From an uncultured Prevotella sp. (GTDB lineage: Bacteria; Bacteroidota; Bacteroidia; Bacteroidales; Bacteroidaceae), in the NCBI GenBank assembly GCA_937922435.1, contig CAKZVT010000023.1, positions 41,360 to 105,359 of the forward strand: a DNA stretch of 64,000 nucleotides, written 5' to 3'. Shown piece after piece: positions 26,910-35,178 of the stretch. The position numbers and the translations under genes are program-made. Under the pieces are notes generated by a model, which saw only the letters and a list, made by a program, of their open reading frames with translations, was not told the origin of the DNA and ran no database searches. Position 1 is the first letter of the stretch, and every line of letters begins with the position of its first letter.

Positions 26910-27998
26910 ATGAACAAAAGGATAAAGACGGTATGGGCGTTGAGCATCGCCACGATGGTGCTTATCATCTGCGGACAGGCTTACTGGCTGCTCAACCAGT
27001 ACAGACTTGTAACCGACATGCGCGTGGAACAACTGAAAACGGCGTGCACGGAGGCCATCGAGAAAGAACAGCAATGGCGCTACGACACGACTGAAGGCGG
27101 CGACACAATAGAAAACGAGATAAAAAAGACTTACACAATAGACTTCCGCAGCAAGAAGACAAGCGACAAAGCCGACAGCAATTATGTAAAATCCTGCGTA
27201 ACGTTCATTCTGCCCGGCGACAAGAAAAGAAGGATTTTGAAGGACATGAGCGTGAACGACGCGATGGACTTGCAGAACAGATATGTAGCGTCGAACAACC
27301 GCAAGTTCGACAAACATCATTTTGACTCGCTGCTCATGGCCGCCGGACACGACACCACACAGGCTTTCATGTCCTACAAGACCAACCGCTGCATGGTGAA
27401 ACCGGTGTTCACCGTGAACGGCACTTTCAGCAAACAGTTAAACGTAAGATACTCTTCAAACCCGTTGGAGTTCGAGGCCGTGGCGTTCAGCATAGCCGTA
27501 AAACCCGGCGAAACATTAAGCGCGATGGGCTGGCAGCTGGCAGGCAGCACCGTGCTTGTGCTCGTGCTGGCCTTCTGCCTGGCGTACCAGATGAAGACAA
27601 TCATCATACAGAAGCGCATCGACGGCATCCGCCACGAGTTCATGAAGAGCATGATATACGAAATGAAGCAGCCTCCAGCGGTAGAACCGACGGCAAGCGA
27701 GGCGGTAAATATCGGTGAAACCGCGTTTTTCTACTCGCTTAACGAACTGCGGCACGGCGCGGAGAAGGTTATAATAACCAGCCGGCAGGCGGAAATATTG
27801 CGCCTCTTGGCCGGGCGGAAGAACGAGGTTGTAAGCCGCGAAGAGCTGCTTACAGAGGTTTGGGGCGACGACTCCTACGCCAACTCGATGGCCTTGAACG
27901 TGCAAATCACTTACCTGCGCCGCGCCCTGCGGTCAGACCCTACGGTAAGTATAGAGGCCGTAATAAAGAAAGGATATATATTAAAGGTAAAAAAGTAA
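26910..27998 (+). CDS. membrane-anchored winged-helix regulator with degenerate histidine-kinase H-box
   Basis: A 362-residue one-component signal transducer. TM1 is residues 7-28, an extracytoplasmic sensor spans about 29-203, and TM2 about 205-233. The helix after TM2 (235-256, KRIDGIRHEFMKSMIYEMKQ) lines up with the HisKA phosphoacceptor helix of Bacteroidota kinases (pattern F-hN-MTHE-KTP), but Tyr250 replaces the histidine. No HATPase domain follows. Instead residues 270-360 form an OmpR/PhoB-type winged helix (SRQAEILRLLAGRKNEVVSREELL, NVQITYLRRALRS, IKKGYILKV). The sensor sequence was not recognised. It is divergent from the GLPGLI gene, which it probably controls without phosphotransfer. 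The winged helix is certain; descent from a kinase is inference. Confidence 0.85.
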   Translation: MNKRIKTVWALSIATMVLIICGQAYWLLNQYRLVTDMRVEQLKTACTEAIEKEQQWRYDTTEGGDTIENEIKKTYTIDFRSKKTSDKADSNYVKSCVTFILPGDKKRRILKDMSVNDAMDLQNRYVASNNRKFDKHHFDSLLMAAGHDTTQAFMSYKTNRCMVKPVFTVNGTFSKQLNVRYSSNPLEFEAVAFSIAVKPGETLSAMGWQLAGSTVLVLVLAFCLAYQMKTIIIQKRIDGIRHEFMKSMIYEMKQPPAVEPTASEAVNIGETAFFYSLNELRHGAEKVIITSRQAEILRLLAGRKNEVVSREELLTEVWGDDSYANSMALNVQITYLRRALRSDPTVSIEAVIKKGYILKVKK

Positions 27999-28131
27999 AA
28001 AGGTAAAAAGGCACGAGTAAAGGTAAAAAGGTAAAAAAGTAAAAAGGTAAAAAAACGTGGCATCATGCCAGTTAAACGCAGTTCTTTACCTTTTTACTTT
28101 TTTACCTTTTTACCTTTCTACTTTATTCCGC
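27995..28131. repeat. GGTAAAAAAGTAAAAAGG inverted repeat G2, possible bidirectional terminator
   Basis: Tandem GGTAAAAAAGTAAAAAGG on the left is mirrored by CCTTTTTACTTTTTTACC on the right, about 28 bp apart. It lies exactly between the 3' ends of two convergent genes. RNA from either strand would form an A/U-rich hairpin with U tracts. Confidence 0.6.
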
Positions 28132-28133
28132 CT

Positions 28134-29126
28134 TTATTTCTTTTCCTTATAAATCACCGCATTGGCGCCGGAGGTGATTTTCAGGGCTTCGGGATGCTCC
28201 TTGATGAAGGAGTCGATGTGGCGGATGCGCTTCTCTTCGAGGATTTCATCGACGGCGATTAGTATGCCTGTCTCCTCCACATCGCCAAAACCGTAGTTGA
28301 TGGCGGTGCCAAACATCTTCATCGTAGGACTTAATCCCATGTACGCATTGACAAGAGGCGGAATGTTGTAGCCCAGCTTCCGCACCTCGCGGTTCAGTAT
28401 GCGGTAGTCGTCCTTGAACGTGTTTTCACTGAAAAGTGCGGCCAGTTCGGCCTCGTCGGCCTCTATTTTGAGCGGTTTCATCGGTATGACGAGGTTGTCG
28501 GCGTCATTGAAATGCTTTTTGAGGAAGTACAAAATCATGTCACGCCCCTTACGGACGTAAGAGGGATACATGGTCATCTTGCCGAAGAGATACTTGATGT
28601 CGGGGCGTATGACGGTGAGCGCTCCGAGGCCGTCCCACAAGTTGTCGAGGGCGAAAAGGCTCTTTGCGCCCATCTTGGAGCTTTGGTATGCAGGGGCGAC
28701 AAACGAGCGTCCAAGCTCTACCGTCCAAGGAAGATACTCGCGCATGAACTTCTCCGAGAAGTGGAACATGTGGCTCGTGGCGAGCACGGGCTGGCCGTCG
28801 GCGTCGATGTCGGCGTCACATCCCAAGAGATAACGGTAGCCGCCGATGATTTCCTCCTCTTCAGGATTCCACACGATAAGCTGCTTGTAGCAGTTGTCGC
28901 ACGTGTCGAACTCGTCCAGATCCATGCTCTTTCCGCTGCCGCCTCCGGCCTCGCGGAATGCGATTTCGCGCAACCGGCCTATTTCCTTGAGCACGTTTGG
29001 CGCGTTGTGCGCCGTAACTATGTATATTTCATTGTGGCTCTTGTTTGTCATGCGCAGCTGGCGGTCAGGCGTAAGCTCGCTTTTAAGCAGCTGCTTGTCT
29101 ATCGGACGGATAATCTCTTGTTCCAT
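28134..29126 (-). CDS. glsB: GNAT-type N-acyltransferase, glycine-lipid GlsB-like
   Basis: A 330-residue acyltransferase of the OlsB/hemolysin-related GNAT group. Visible features are the acyl-carrier-type fold segments EIYIVTAHNAPNVLKEIGRLR, YKQLIVWNPEEEEIIGGYRY and VELGRSFVAPAYQ. In Bacteroides thetaiotaomicron the paired GlsB and GlsA make N-acyl and then O-acylated glycine lipids of the membrane; here too a PlsC-like gene lies directly upstream (58 bp). GlsB would transfer a 3-hydroxyacyl group from ACP to glycine. Assignment rests on family resemblance and gene pairing; an ornithine-lipid product is the main alternative. Confidence 0.78.
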   Translation of the reverse strand: MEQEIIRPIDKQLLKSELTPDRQLRMTNKSHNEIYIVTAHNAPNVLKEIGRLREIAFREAGGGSGKSMDLDEFDTCDNCYKQLIVWNPEEEEIIGGYRYLLGCDADIDADGQPVLATSHMFHFSEKFMREYLPWTVELGRSFVAPAYQSSKMGAKSLFALDNLWDGLGALTVIRPDIKYLFGKMTMYPSYVRKGRDMILYFLKKHFNDADNLVIPMKPLKIEADEAELAALFSENTFKDDYRILNREVRKLGYNIPPLVNAYMGLSPTMKMFGTAINYGFGDVEETGILIAVDEILEEKRIRHIDSFIKEHPEALKITSGANAVIYKEKK

Positions 29127-29184
29127 TTTCTTTGTCGGTTGATGCTTGTTGTTGATATGGGTTGTATCCGGAAACCAAGCCTTT

Positions 29185-30012
29185 CTACAGCTTGTAAACG
29201 ATGTCCTGCACGTATTGCGTCCACTGGGCCGGCGTCCTCGACTTGTCGAAGGTCTGCCAGGGTATGGGCTTGCCTATGGCTACGCGGAACGTCTTGTCGC
29301 GGTTCTTGTACATCTCGTCGGCCAGGTAGAGCATTGCCACGTTGAACTTGATGCCGAGGCGCTTGCATACGTTGGCGAGGTTGTAGAAGAAATCGGAGTT
29401 GCGGCCGCCGAAATGCACGGGCACTACGTCGCGCTTTGTCTCAACGCTCTTGGTTATGAAGGTCTTGCGCCACGGCAAGTCATGTATTTGGCCGTCGATG
29501 CGGCGCGAGCAGATACCGGCCGGGAACATTATGACATGGTTGTCGCCGTGGAAGCAGGCTTCGACCATTGCCGGGAAGTTGCGGCTCTGGTGGCCAGTCT
29601 TGTTTATGGGAACGCAGAGCGGTGCAAGGCCGGGAAGGTTCATCAGCAGGTCGTTCACGAGGTAGCGGAAGCGTCCGCCGTAGTGCCGCCCGAGCAGAGC
29701 GCCGAGGGCAACGCCGTCCTGTCCGCCGAGAGGATGGTTGCTCACAAAGGTGTAGAGGCGGCCGTCGTCGGCAGCCGGCATATTCTCTTCGCCCACGATG
29801 TCGAGCTTCGTGCCGAGGTAGTCAAGGCAGGACTCGAGCCAAGGCACGCCCGTAAGGTGGCGGTTGCGCCAAAGAAAGTCGTTGACCTCGTCTTGATGGA
29901 GTATGCGTTCGAGCCACTTTACGACGAACGCCGGCACGTACTTGGCCTTTGCCCCCATCTTGCCATCGAGTATTGCACGGACGTCGATGGTCTTTTCGGT
30001 AATTTCATTCAT
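29185..30012 (-). CDS. glsA: PlsC-like O-acyltransferase, glycine-lipid GlsA-like
   Basis: A 275-residue lysophosphatidate-acyltransferase-fold enzyme. VSNHPLGGQDGVALG holds the NHxxxxD catalytic motif, RYLVNDLLMNLPGLAPLCVPINK the second block and MFPAGICSRR the third. In the glycine-lipid pathway GlsA adds the second acyl chain to the hydroxyl made available by GlsB. The ATG at 30012 was chosen over an upstream TTG at 30036, because a promoter box at 30034-30041 overlaps that codon. It is the first gene of a two-gene unit with the GNAT gene. Confidence 0.78.
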   Translation of the reverse strand: MNEITEKTIDVRAILDGKMGAKAKYVPAFVVKWLERILHQDEVNDFLWRNRHLTGVPWLESCLDYLGTKLDIVGEENMPAADDGRLYTFVSNHPLGGQDGVALGALLGRHYGGRFRYLVNDLLMNLPGLAPLCVPINKTGHQSRNFPAMVEACFHGDNHVIMFPAGICSRRIDGQIHDLPWRKTFITKSVETKRDVVPVHFGGRNSDFFYNLANVCKRLGIKFNVAMLYLADEMYKNRDKTFRVAIGKPIPWQTFDKSRTPAQWTQYVQDIVYKL

Positions 30013-30033
30013 GCTCTCTCTACTAACACAATG

Positions 30034-30041
30034 CAAAAATA
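30034..30041 (-). promoter_or_regulatory. -7 box for the acyltransferase pair
   Basis: Reads TATTTTTG then C on the minus strand. Leader about 15 nt to the ATG at 30012. Confidence 0.6.
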
Positions 30042-30301
30042 ACGCAACTTTTCCAAATACATACCTATTTTATCGAAAATATTAGAAATAATAATGACAT
30101 TGCAATGTTTAGACAACAAAGTTTTAACATTTTGCCTGAAAAACATGCTACAATGGCACACGGCGCGGCCGGCGGCGGACAGGCATGGCGGAGGAAGCGT
30201 CCTGCAAGCGGACAGTTGGGGCAAGAACAGGCGGCAGGAAACGGCCTAACAGGCACACGCCTGCGGCCAGCCGCGCAACGCATTGACTGCCAACGCGTTG
30301 C

Positions 30302-30382
30302 AAAAGGCCGTCTTTTAGAGGCTAAAAGACGGCCTTTTGCATTGCGATTGACGGCCTTTTGGAATTCAAAACACGGCCTTTC
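30302..30382. repeat. four-unit 22-bp array A8
   Basis: Units start at 30302, 30324, 30346 and 30368 with cores GGCCGTC, GACGGCC, GACGGCC and CACGGCC. Units 1 and 2 form a perfect 15-bp stem with a 7-nt loop. It lies between divergent genes, which argues against a purely terminator role. The 200 bp between A8 and the acyltransferase promoter hold no gene or clear repeat. Confidence 0.92.
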
Positions 30383-30388
30383 ACTTTT

Positions 30389-30660
30389 CGTCCGCAAATC
30401 TTTTGGATGACACAAAAATATTTACCCTTTATTTTATCATAAACCCAATGAGCACACTCTACCCTGAACCAGGCGGTCGGAAACTGTCATTCCGCGCTCC
30501 GACGCGGAATCCAGTGCATGCAGCCTATACCGCTTGACGCTTTGGATGTTTTCTGGATTCCGCGTCGGAGCGCGGAATGACAGTTACCGACCGCTTGGTT
30601 AAAGGTTGGGTGTATTCATTAATGGACTATACATTCAATCCAAAAGCTTTGCGGATGACC
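30389..30660. repeat. composite element B5: CCGCAAATCTTTTGGATGA ends, GTCATTCCGC palindrome inside
   Basis: Ends GTCCGCAAATCTTTTGGATGA (30390-30410, diverging by one base from its partner) and TCCAAAAGCTTTGCGGATGA (30639-30658) are inverted. Inside is the GTCATTCCGCGCTCCGAC palindrome with arms near 30470-30513 and 30552-30597. The same outer ends enclose a different payload in H2. Confidence 0.85.
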
Positions 30661-30696
30661 ACCTTTCACAAACACACCAATCTGCTTACGTATGTT

Positions 30697-30719
30697 AATT
30701 TATCGTTTTTCGATAAATT
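30697..30719. promoter_or_regulatory. upstream operator, perfect palindrome with TATCG-N5-CGATA core
   Basis: AATTTATCG, five T residues, then CGATAAATT: a perfect 9-5-9 palindrome just upstream of the -33 box of the DUF2975-Xre transcript. Likely a binding site for the Xre regulator encoded second in the unit. Confidence 0.68.
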
Positions 30720-30732
30720 TTTATCGATTTTA

Positions 30733-30764
30733 TTTGGAGCTTTCAACAATATGCCATACCTTTG
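30733..30764 (+). promoter_or_regulatory. promoter of the DUF2975-Xre unit
   Basis: TTTG (30733-30736), 20 bp, then TACCTTTG (30757-30764) followed by C. Predicted transcript start near 30771, inside the downstream operator; leader about 140 nt. Confidence 0.72.
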
Positions 30765-30766
30765 CA

Positions 30767-30781
30767 TATCGATAAACGATA
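30767..30781. promoter_or_regulatory. downstream operator, TATCG-N5-CGATA
   Basis: TATCGATAAACGATA, the same core as the upstream palindrome, centred 66 bp from it and overlapping the predicted transcription start. Half-sites are seen at 30722-30726 (TATCG) and 30798-30802 (CGATA). Confidence 0.65.
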
Positions 30782-30913
30782 AATAATCATCAAATAACGA
30801 TAATAACGCCAACCGCGAAAAATACTCTCGCTTATATATAACAATGTGTGGAACGTCCGCTGCCTGCCACGGCACGGCAGCGGACATGAAGCAAAAGAAA
30901 AACCGCAACAACG

Positions 30914-31561
30914 ATGAAAAAGAGACTCAACCTATTCTGCATGCTCATCTTCGTGGTAATCGCCTGCCACCTGCTGTCGATGTCGAACACGTTTTTCACA
31001 GGCTTCTCGGCCGGCATGAAGCACGGCATGGAAGAGCGTTCGGCAACGGAGACGATGCCAAGCAACTTCAGCCACATCACGCTGCTGCCAGCCGAGATGG
31101 ACGAAACCACCGCCGTGACAGTAACCGACAAGGCCACATCGAGGCAACTGACGGCATGGCCTACGCAGCTGATTGTTCCCTTGAACGAGAGTCTCGGACT
31201 GGGCGCGGCCGTGTTCCGACTGCTCTACACGCTGCTCTACGGCGCGGCGGCAGCGGCAGCCCTCGTGGCCTTCATCCTCTTCGTGCGCAACGTCAACAGG
31301 AACGCCATCTTCACGCGGCGCAACATCACGTTGCTGCGCGTTGTGGGCTGGTGCCTCGTGGCGACGGGAGCCATAGCCACGGCCGACGGCTGCTATGACA
31401 CGTATCTGGCCCAGCGGTCGTTCAGCCTGACGGGCTACGTGGTCGATTACGGCTCGGCCGCCTACATTACAAGCGTCATCTTCGGCCTCTTCGCCGTAGT
31501 GGTGGCCGAGGCGTTCGCCATAGGGCTTAGGATGAAAGAAGAACAGGAACTGACAATATAA
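30914..31561 (+). CDS. DUF2975 family membrane protein
   Basis: A 215-residue inner-membrane protein with about four hydrophobic segments (near 5-25, 98-122, 140-160 and 178-205), matching the DUF2975 family. The family has no proven function. It typically neighbours a small Xre-type regulator of the YozG kind, as it does here, where the regulator follows 211 bp downstream. The promoter region holds two palindromic operators, which suggests tight autoregulation of the pair. The two genes may form a membrane-protein/regulator module in which DUF2975 modulates the regulator, but that is inference. Confidence 0.85.
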   Translation: MKKRLNLFCMLIFVVIACHLLSMSNTFFTGFSAGMKHGMEERSATETMPSNFSHITLLPAEMDETTAVTVTDKATSRQLTAWPTQLIVPLNESLGLGAAVFRLLYTLLYGAAAAAALVAFILFVRNVNRNAIFTRRNITLLRVVGWCLVATGAIATADGCYDTYLAQRSFSLTGYVVDYGSAAYITSVIFGLFAVVVAEAFAIGLRMKEEQELTI

Positions 31562-31592
31562 GCCCCACCACGCCCCTCCCCAAGGGGAGGGA
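31561..31592. repeat. GGGGAGG element C9
   Basis: AGCCCC...CCCTCCCCAAGGGGAGGG directly at the DUF2975 stop codon; the stop codon's last base is the first base of the element. Confidence 0.75.
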
Positions 31593-31609
31593 GACGGGCT
31601 AACGGTGTT

Positions 31610-31690
31610 CCATTAACGGTGCATCCGGCCTATCCGGCCCATCGGGCTTATAGGTCTTATAGGCCGAATAAGCCTTATAAGCCAAATCAG
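31610..31690. repeat. GGCTTATAGG-type element D2
   Basis: Runs of GGCCTATCCGGCCCATCGG and GGCTTATAGGTCTTATAGG at about 9-bp spacing, lying between C9 and C10. Confidence 0.7.
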
Positions 31691-31719
31691 AACTATGCGC
31701 CAAGGCGAAAAAAGCATAT

Positions 31720-31754
31720 TAAGCCCCCTCCCTTGGGGAGGGTTGGGGTGGGTA
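31720..31754. repeat. GGGGAGG element C10
   Basis: AAGCCCCCTCCC, TTGGGGAGGG, TTGGGGTGGGT. It ends 19 bp before the start codon of the Xre gene and probably replaces its native leader. Confidence 0.82.
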
Positions 31755-31772
31755 TCAACTGACAAATTAGTT

Positions 31773-31997
31773 ATGGGAAAAATAATAGTCAACCTCGACG
31801 TGGTGATGGCACGCCGCAAAATATCACTCTCCGAGCTGGCCGAACGTGTCGGCCTGACGCAGGCGAACCTGTCTATACTGAAGACGGGCAAGGCCAAGGC
31901 CGTGCGCTTCTCCACGCTCGAAGCCATCTGCCACGAGCTGGAATGCCAGCCCGGCGACATTCTCGAATACAGCGACGAGGCGCAAGGCCAAACATGA
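31773..31997 (+). CDS. small Xre/Cro-type helix-turn-helix regulator
   Basis: A 74-residue cytoplasmic DNA-binding protein of the YozG type, almost wholly one helix-turn-helix (residues about 10-62): KISLSELAERVGLTQANLSILK, then RFSTLEAICHELECQPGDILEY. Such single-domain Xre proteins pair with DUF2975 membrane proteins. It is the best candidate to bind the TATCG-N5-CGATA palindromes at the promoter of its own unit. An in-frame upstream ATG at 31695 would add 26 residues encoded by the C10 repeat and was rejected. Confidence 0.9.
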   Translation: MGKIIVNLDVVMARRKISLSELAERVGLTQANLSILKTGKAKAVRFSTLEAICHELECQPGDILEYSDEAQGQT

Positions 31998-32090
31998 CAG
32001 ATTGCAGGCGAAACAGCCGTTTACGCCTGCAAAAGATATAAAAATAATTAAATTTAGGAGACGGCAAGCACCGTTAATCACGGAAAAAAC

Positions 32091-32098
32091 TATATTTG
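32091..32098 (+). promoter_or_regulatory. -7 box for the M16 peptidase gene
   Basis: TATATTTG (TAnnTTTG). Leader of about 18 nt to the ATG at 32123. This box overlaps a TTG that would otherwise extend the frame. Confidence 0.6.
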
Positions 32099-32122
32099 TA
32101 CACCTTTTTAAACCAAACTTTT

Positions 32123-34957
32123 ATGAAATTAAAACATCTTTTCGTCGCCGCAGTGCTCTTCGTTACAAGCGCAGCGGCAGTTATGGCGCAAGGAATGCAG
32201 CTGCCCCCAATCCCCGTGGACAGCGCGGTAAGGATTGGCAAACTGCCTAACGGCCTTACATATTACATCCGCCATAACGGTTATCCGGAACACCGTGTCA
32301 ACTTCTACATCGCCCAGCGCGTAGGCTCCATACAGGAGGAGGAAGACCAGCGCGGACTGGCTCACTTCCTGGAGCACATGGCATTCAACGGCTCTGACAA
32401 CTACCCGGGCGACAAACTCATCGAATACCTGCGCTCAATAGGCGTGGAGTTCGGTTCCGACCTGAACGCTTACACCGCCGTAGACCAGACCGTTTACCGC
32501 GTATGCAACGTGCCTTCGGACAACATCGCGTCACTGGACTCTTGCCTGCTCATACTCAAGGACTGGTCCAACGGCCTCACCCTCGACGCAGAGGAGATTG
32601 ACAAGGAGCGCGGAGTAATCCACGACGAGTGGCGCCAGCGCTCGTCTGCCAGCATGAGAATGCTCGACCGCAACCTCGAAAAGCTGTATCCCGGCAGCAA
32701 GTACGGCAAGCGCATGCCTATCGGACTTATGTCGGTGGTAGACAACTTCAAGCCCGAGGTGCTGCGTGCGTACTACCACAAGTGGTACAGACCCGACAAC
32801 CAGGCCATCATCGTGGTGGGCGACGTCGACGTAAACCGCACCGAGCAGAAAATAAAGGAGATGTTCAGCTCAATCAAGATGCCGGCAAACCCCGTACCGG
32901 TGGTTGACGAACCCGTGCCCGACAACAACGAAGCAATCATCATCGTTGACAAGGACAAGGAGCAAAGGACTGACGGCGTATCGATAATGTTCAAGCACGA
33001 CGCCATACCCGACAGCCTTAAGAGCAACATGTTCTACCTCCTGCAGCAGTACGCCGTGAGCCTCTGCACGCAGATGCTCAACTCGCGCCTCTCCGAAGTG
33101 CAGCAGAACCCCGACTGCCCCTTCGTTTCAGCATACGTATATGACGGCGAGTACATCTACTCCAAGACAAAGGACGCTTTCTCGCTCGACATCATGCCGA
33201 AGCCCGGAAAGACCGAAGAAGCCATCAAGGCAGCCATGCGCGAGGTGATGCGCGCCGCCAAGTTCGGCTACACCGCTACCGAGTATGTCCGCGCAAAGGA
33301 CGAATACATGAGCTGGCTGGAGAAAATCTACACCAACCGCGACAAGCAGGAAAACAGCTTCTGGGGCGACCAGTACCGCGACCACTTCCTCGGCAACGAG
33401 CCCATTCCTTCCATTTCAGACCAGTACCTGACGATGCAGCAGCTCACGCCGATGCTCCCCGTCGAACTGACAAACGAAATGATAAAGCAGCTTGTGAGCG
33501 TAACTGACACCAACCTCGTGGTCTATGCGACATACACAGAGAAGGAAGGAGCGGTTTATCCTACGCCGGAAGCAATCAAGGCTGCCATCGACGCCGTTCA
33601 CGGAGAGCAGCTCACGGCATGGGTTGACAACGTGAAGAACGAGCCGCTCATCAAGGAAATGCCAAAGAAAGGCAGCATCGTGAGCGAGAAGGAGAACGCA
33701 GCTCTGGGCTATAAGGAGCTTACCCTCTCCAACGGAGCACGCGTATTGCTTAAGAAGACCGACTTCAAGGATGACGAAGTGATGATGAGCGCAACGTCGA
33801 AGGGCGGCTCTTCACTGCTGCCCGAGAGCGACCTTGTGAACGCGAAACTGTACGACATGGCGATAAGCGCCAGCGGACTGGGCAACTTCAGCAACACGGA
33901 GCTTGAGAAAGCGCTCGCCGGAAAGCAGGCCAACGTAAACCTTTCGCTCGCCAACCTGCACGAAGGCGCAAGTGGAAAGTCGACTCCGAAAGACCTCGAG
34001 ACGCTGTTCCAGCTGACATACCTCTACTTCACAGACGTCAAGAAGGACGAGAAGAGCTACAACGCGCTGATTTCCATGCTCGAGAACGCACTCAAGAACC
34101 AGGCAATATCGCCTGATGCAGCCTTCGCAGACTCGCTCATGTCTACGCTCTACAGCCACAACCTGCGCTACAGACCGCTGAAGGTTGACGACCTGAAGAA
34201 GGTGAACTACGACCGCATACTGCAAATTGCCAAGGAGCGCACGGCCAACGCCGGCGACTACACCTTCACCTTCGTGGGCAACTTCGACGAAGCAACCATA
34301 CGTCCGCTCATCGAGCAGTACATAGCTTCTCTGCCTGCTAACGGCGTCAAGGAAGAGTGGAAAAAGGTTTCTACTTACGCCAAGGGCAAGGTTGAAAACG
34401 TGTTCAAGCGCAAGATGGAGACTCCGAAGGCCAACGCATACATCTACTGGTACAACCTCAACACACCGTACTCTCTTGAGAACGCTGTGGCCGCCGACGC
34501 CGCAGGACAGGTGCTCTCGATGATTTACCTGAAGAAAATACGCGAGGACAACGGCGCGGCTTACTCTACAGGAGCACAGGGCGCAGTGAGCCTCGGAGGC
34601 GATACTCCGTTCAACGTGCTCGTAGGCGTATGCCCGATGAACCCCGACAAGGCCGACCTCGCGCTGAAAATAATGAACGAGGAAGCTGCCAAGATGGCGA
34701 CGACCGTTGACGCAGACATGCTCAACAAGGTAAAGGAACTGATGCTGAAGCGTGCCGACGAGGACGCAAAGACCAACCGCTACTGGGTCAACGCTATCAA
34801 CGACATGGACGAGTACGGCGTTGACACCGTGACGAAGTACAAGGACATCATCAACGCACTGACACCCGAGAAGATTGCCAAGTTCATGAAGGACGTAATT
34901 TTCGCAGGCGGCAACAGCGTCAAAGTGGTGATGCTGCCCGAAGCGGAGAAGAAATAA
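32123..34957 (+). CDS. M16 family zinc peptidase, secreted
   Basis: A 944-residue two-lobed M16 (pitrilysin/insulinase) metallopeptidase. A signal peptide covers 1-23 (AAAVMAQ). The inverted zinc motif HFLEH is at residues 81-85 with Glu84 as general base; the distal Glu lies in the following LTLDAEEIDKERGVI. The C-terminal half repeats the fold without a zinc motif, as normal. It likely degrades peptides in the periplasm. The gene stands alone with its own promoter and a strong terminator downstream. Its substrate is unknown. Confidence 0.95.
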   Translation: MKLKHLFVAAVLFVTSAAAVMAQGMQLPPIPVDSAVRIGKLPNGLTYYIRHNGYPEHRVNFYIAQRVGSIQEEEDQRGLAHFLEHMAFNGSDNYPGDKLIEYLRSIGVEFGSDLNAYTAVDQTVYRVCNVPSDNIASLDSCLLILKDWSNGLTLDAEEIDKERGVIHDEWRQRSSASMRMLDRNLEKLYPGSKYGKRMPIGLMSVVDNFKPEVLRAYYHKWYRPDNQAIIVVGDVDVNRTEQKIKEMFSSIKMPANPVPVVDEPVPDNNEAIIIVDKDKEQRTDGVSIMFKHDAIPDSLKSNMFYLLQQYAVSLCTQMLNSRLSEVQQNPDCPFVSAYVYDGEYIYSKTKDAFSLDIMPKPGKTEEAIKAAMREVMRAAKFGYTATEYVRAKDEYMSWLEKIYTNRDKQENSFWGDQYRDHFLGNEPIPSISDQYLTMQQLTPMLPVELTNEMIKQLVSVTDTNLVVYATYTEKEGAVYPTPEAIKAAIDAVHGEQLTAWVDNVKNEPLIKEMPKKGSIVSEKENAALGYKELTLSNGARVLLKKTDFKDDEVMMSATSKGGSSLLPESDLVNAKLYDMAISASGLGNFSNTELEKALAGKQANVNLSLANLHEGASGKSTPKDLETLFQLTYLYFTDVKKDEKSYNALISMLENALKNQAISPDAAFADSLMSTLYSHNLRYRPLKVDDLKKVNYDRILQIAKERTANAGDYTFTFVGNFDEATIRPLIEQYIASLPANGVKEEWKKVSTYAKGKVENVFKRKMETPKANAYIYWYNLNTPYSLENAVAADAAGQVLSMIYLKKIREDNGAAYSTGAQGAVSLGGDTPFNVLVGVCPMNPDKADLALKIMNEEAAKMATTVDADMLNKVKELMLKRADEDAKTNRYWVNAINDMDEYGVDTVTKYKDIINALTPEKIAKFMKDVIFAGGNSVKVVMLPEAEKK

Positions 34958-34985
34958 CAGACACTAAGAGTGTGACAACAGCAAG

Positions 34986-35028
34986 CCCCCTTGCAGCGCA
35001 TAACGCGCCGCAAGGGGACTTTTCTTTT
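34986..35028 (+). terminator. intrinsic terminator after the M16 gene
   Basis: CCCCTTGC and GCAAGGGG enclose an inner GCGC-ATAAC-GCGC hairpin, followed by ACTTTTCTTTT. Confidence 0.85.
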
Positions 35029-35075
35029 CGCCAATACCAACCTATTGACAGCCAGCACATTACGGAACATCTTGC

Positions 35076-35156
35076 AAAAAGCCGTCTTTTGCAACGCAAA
35101 AGACCGTCGATTACAACGCAAAAGGCCGCCTTTCATTGTGTGAAAGACGGCCTTTT
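35076..35156. repeat. four-unit 22-bp array A9
   Basis: Units start at 35076, 35098, 35120 and 35142 with cores AGCCGTC, GACCGTC, GGCCGCC and GACGGCC. Between convergent genes; the left flank has CTATTGACAGCCAG, as in other arrays. A short TTTTTACC run (35155-35188) joins it to the tcdA end. Confidence 0.9.
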
Positions 35157-35178
35157 ACCGTTTTACTTTTTTACCTTT

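Noticed and set aside
30577..30911. Small open frames around 30577-30786 and 30844-31398 (plus strand)
   Set aside because: The first overlaps the promoter and operators of the DUF2975 unit; the second is out of frame with DUF2975 and has no recognisable domain.
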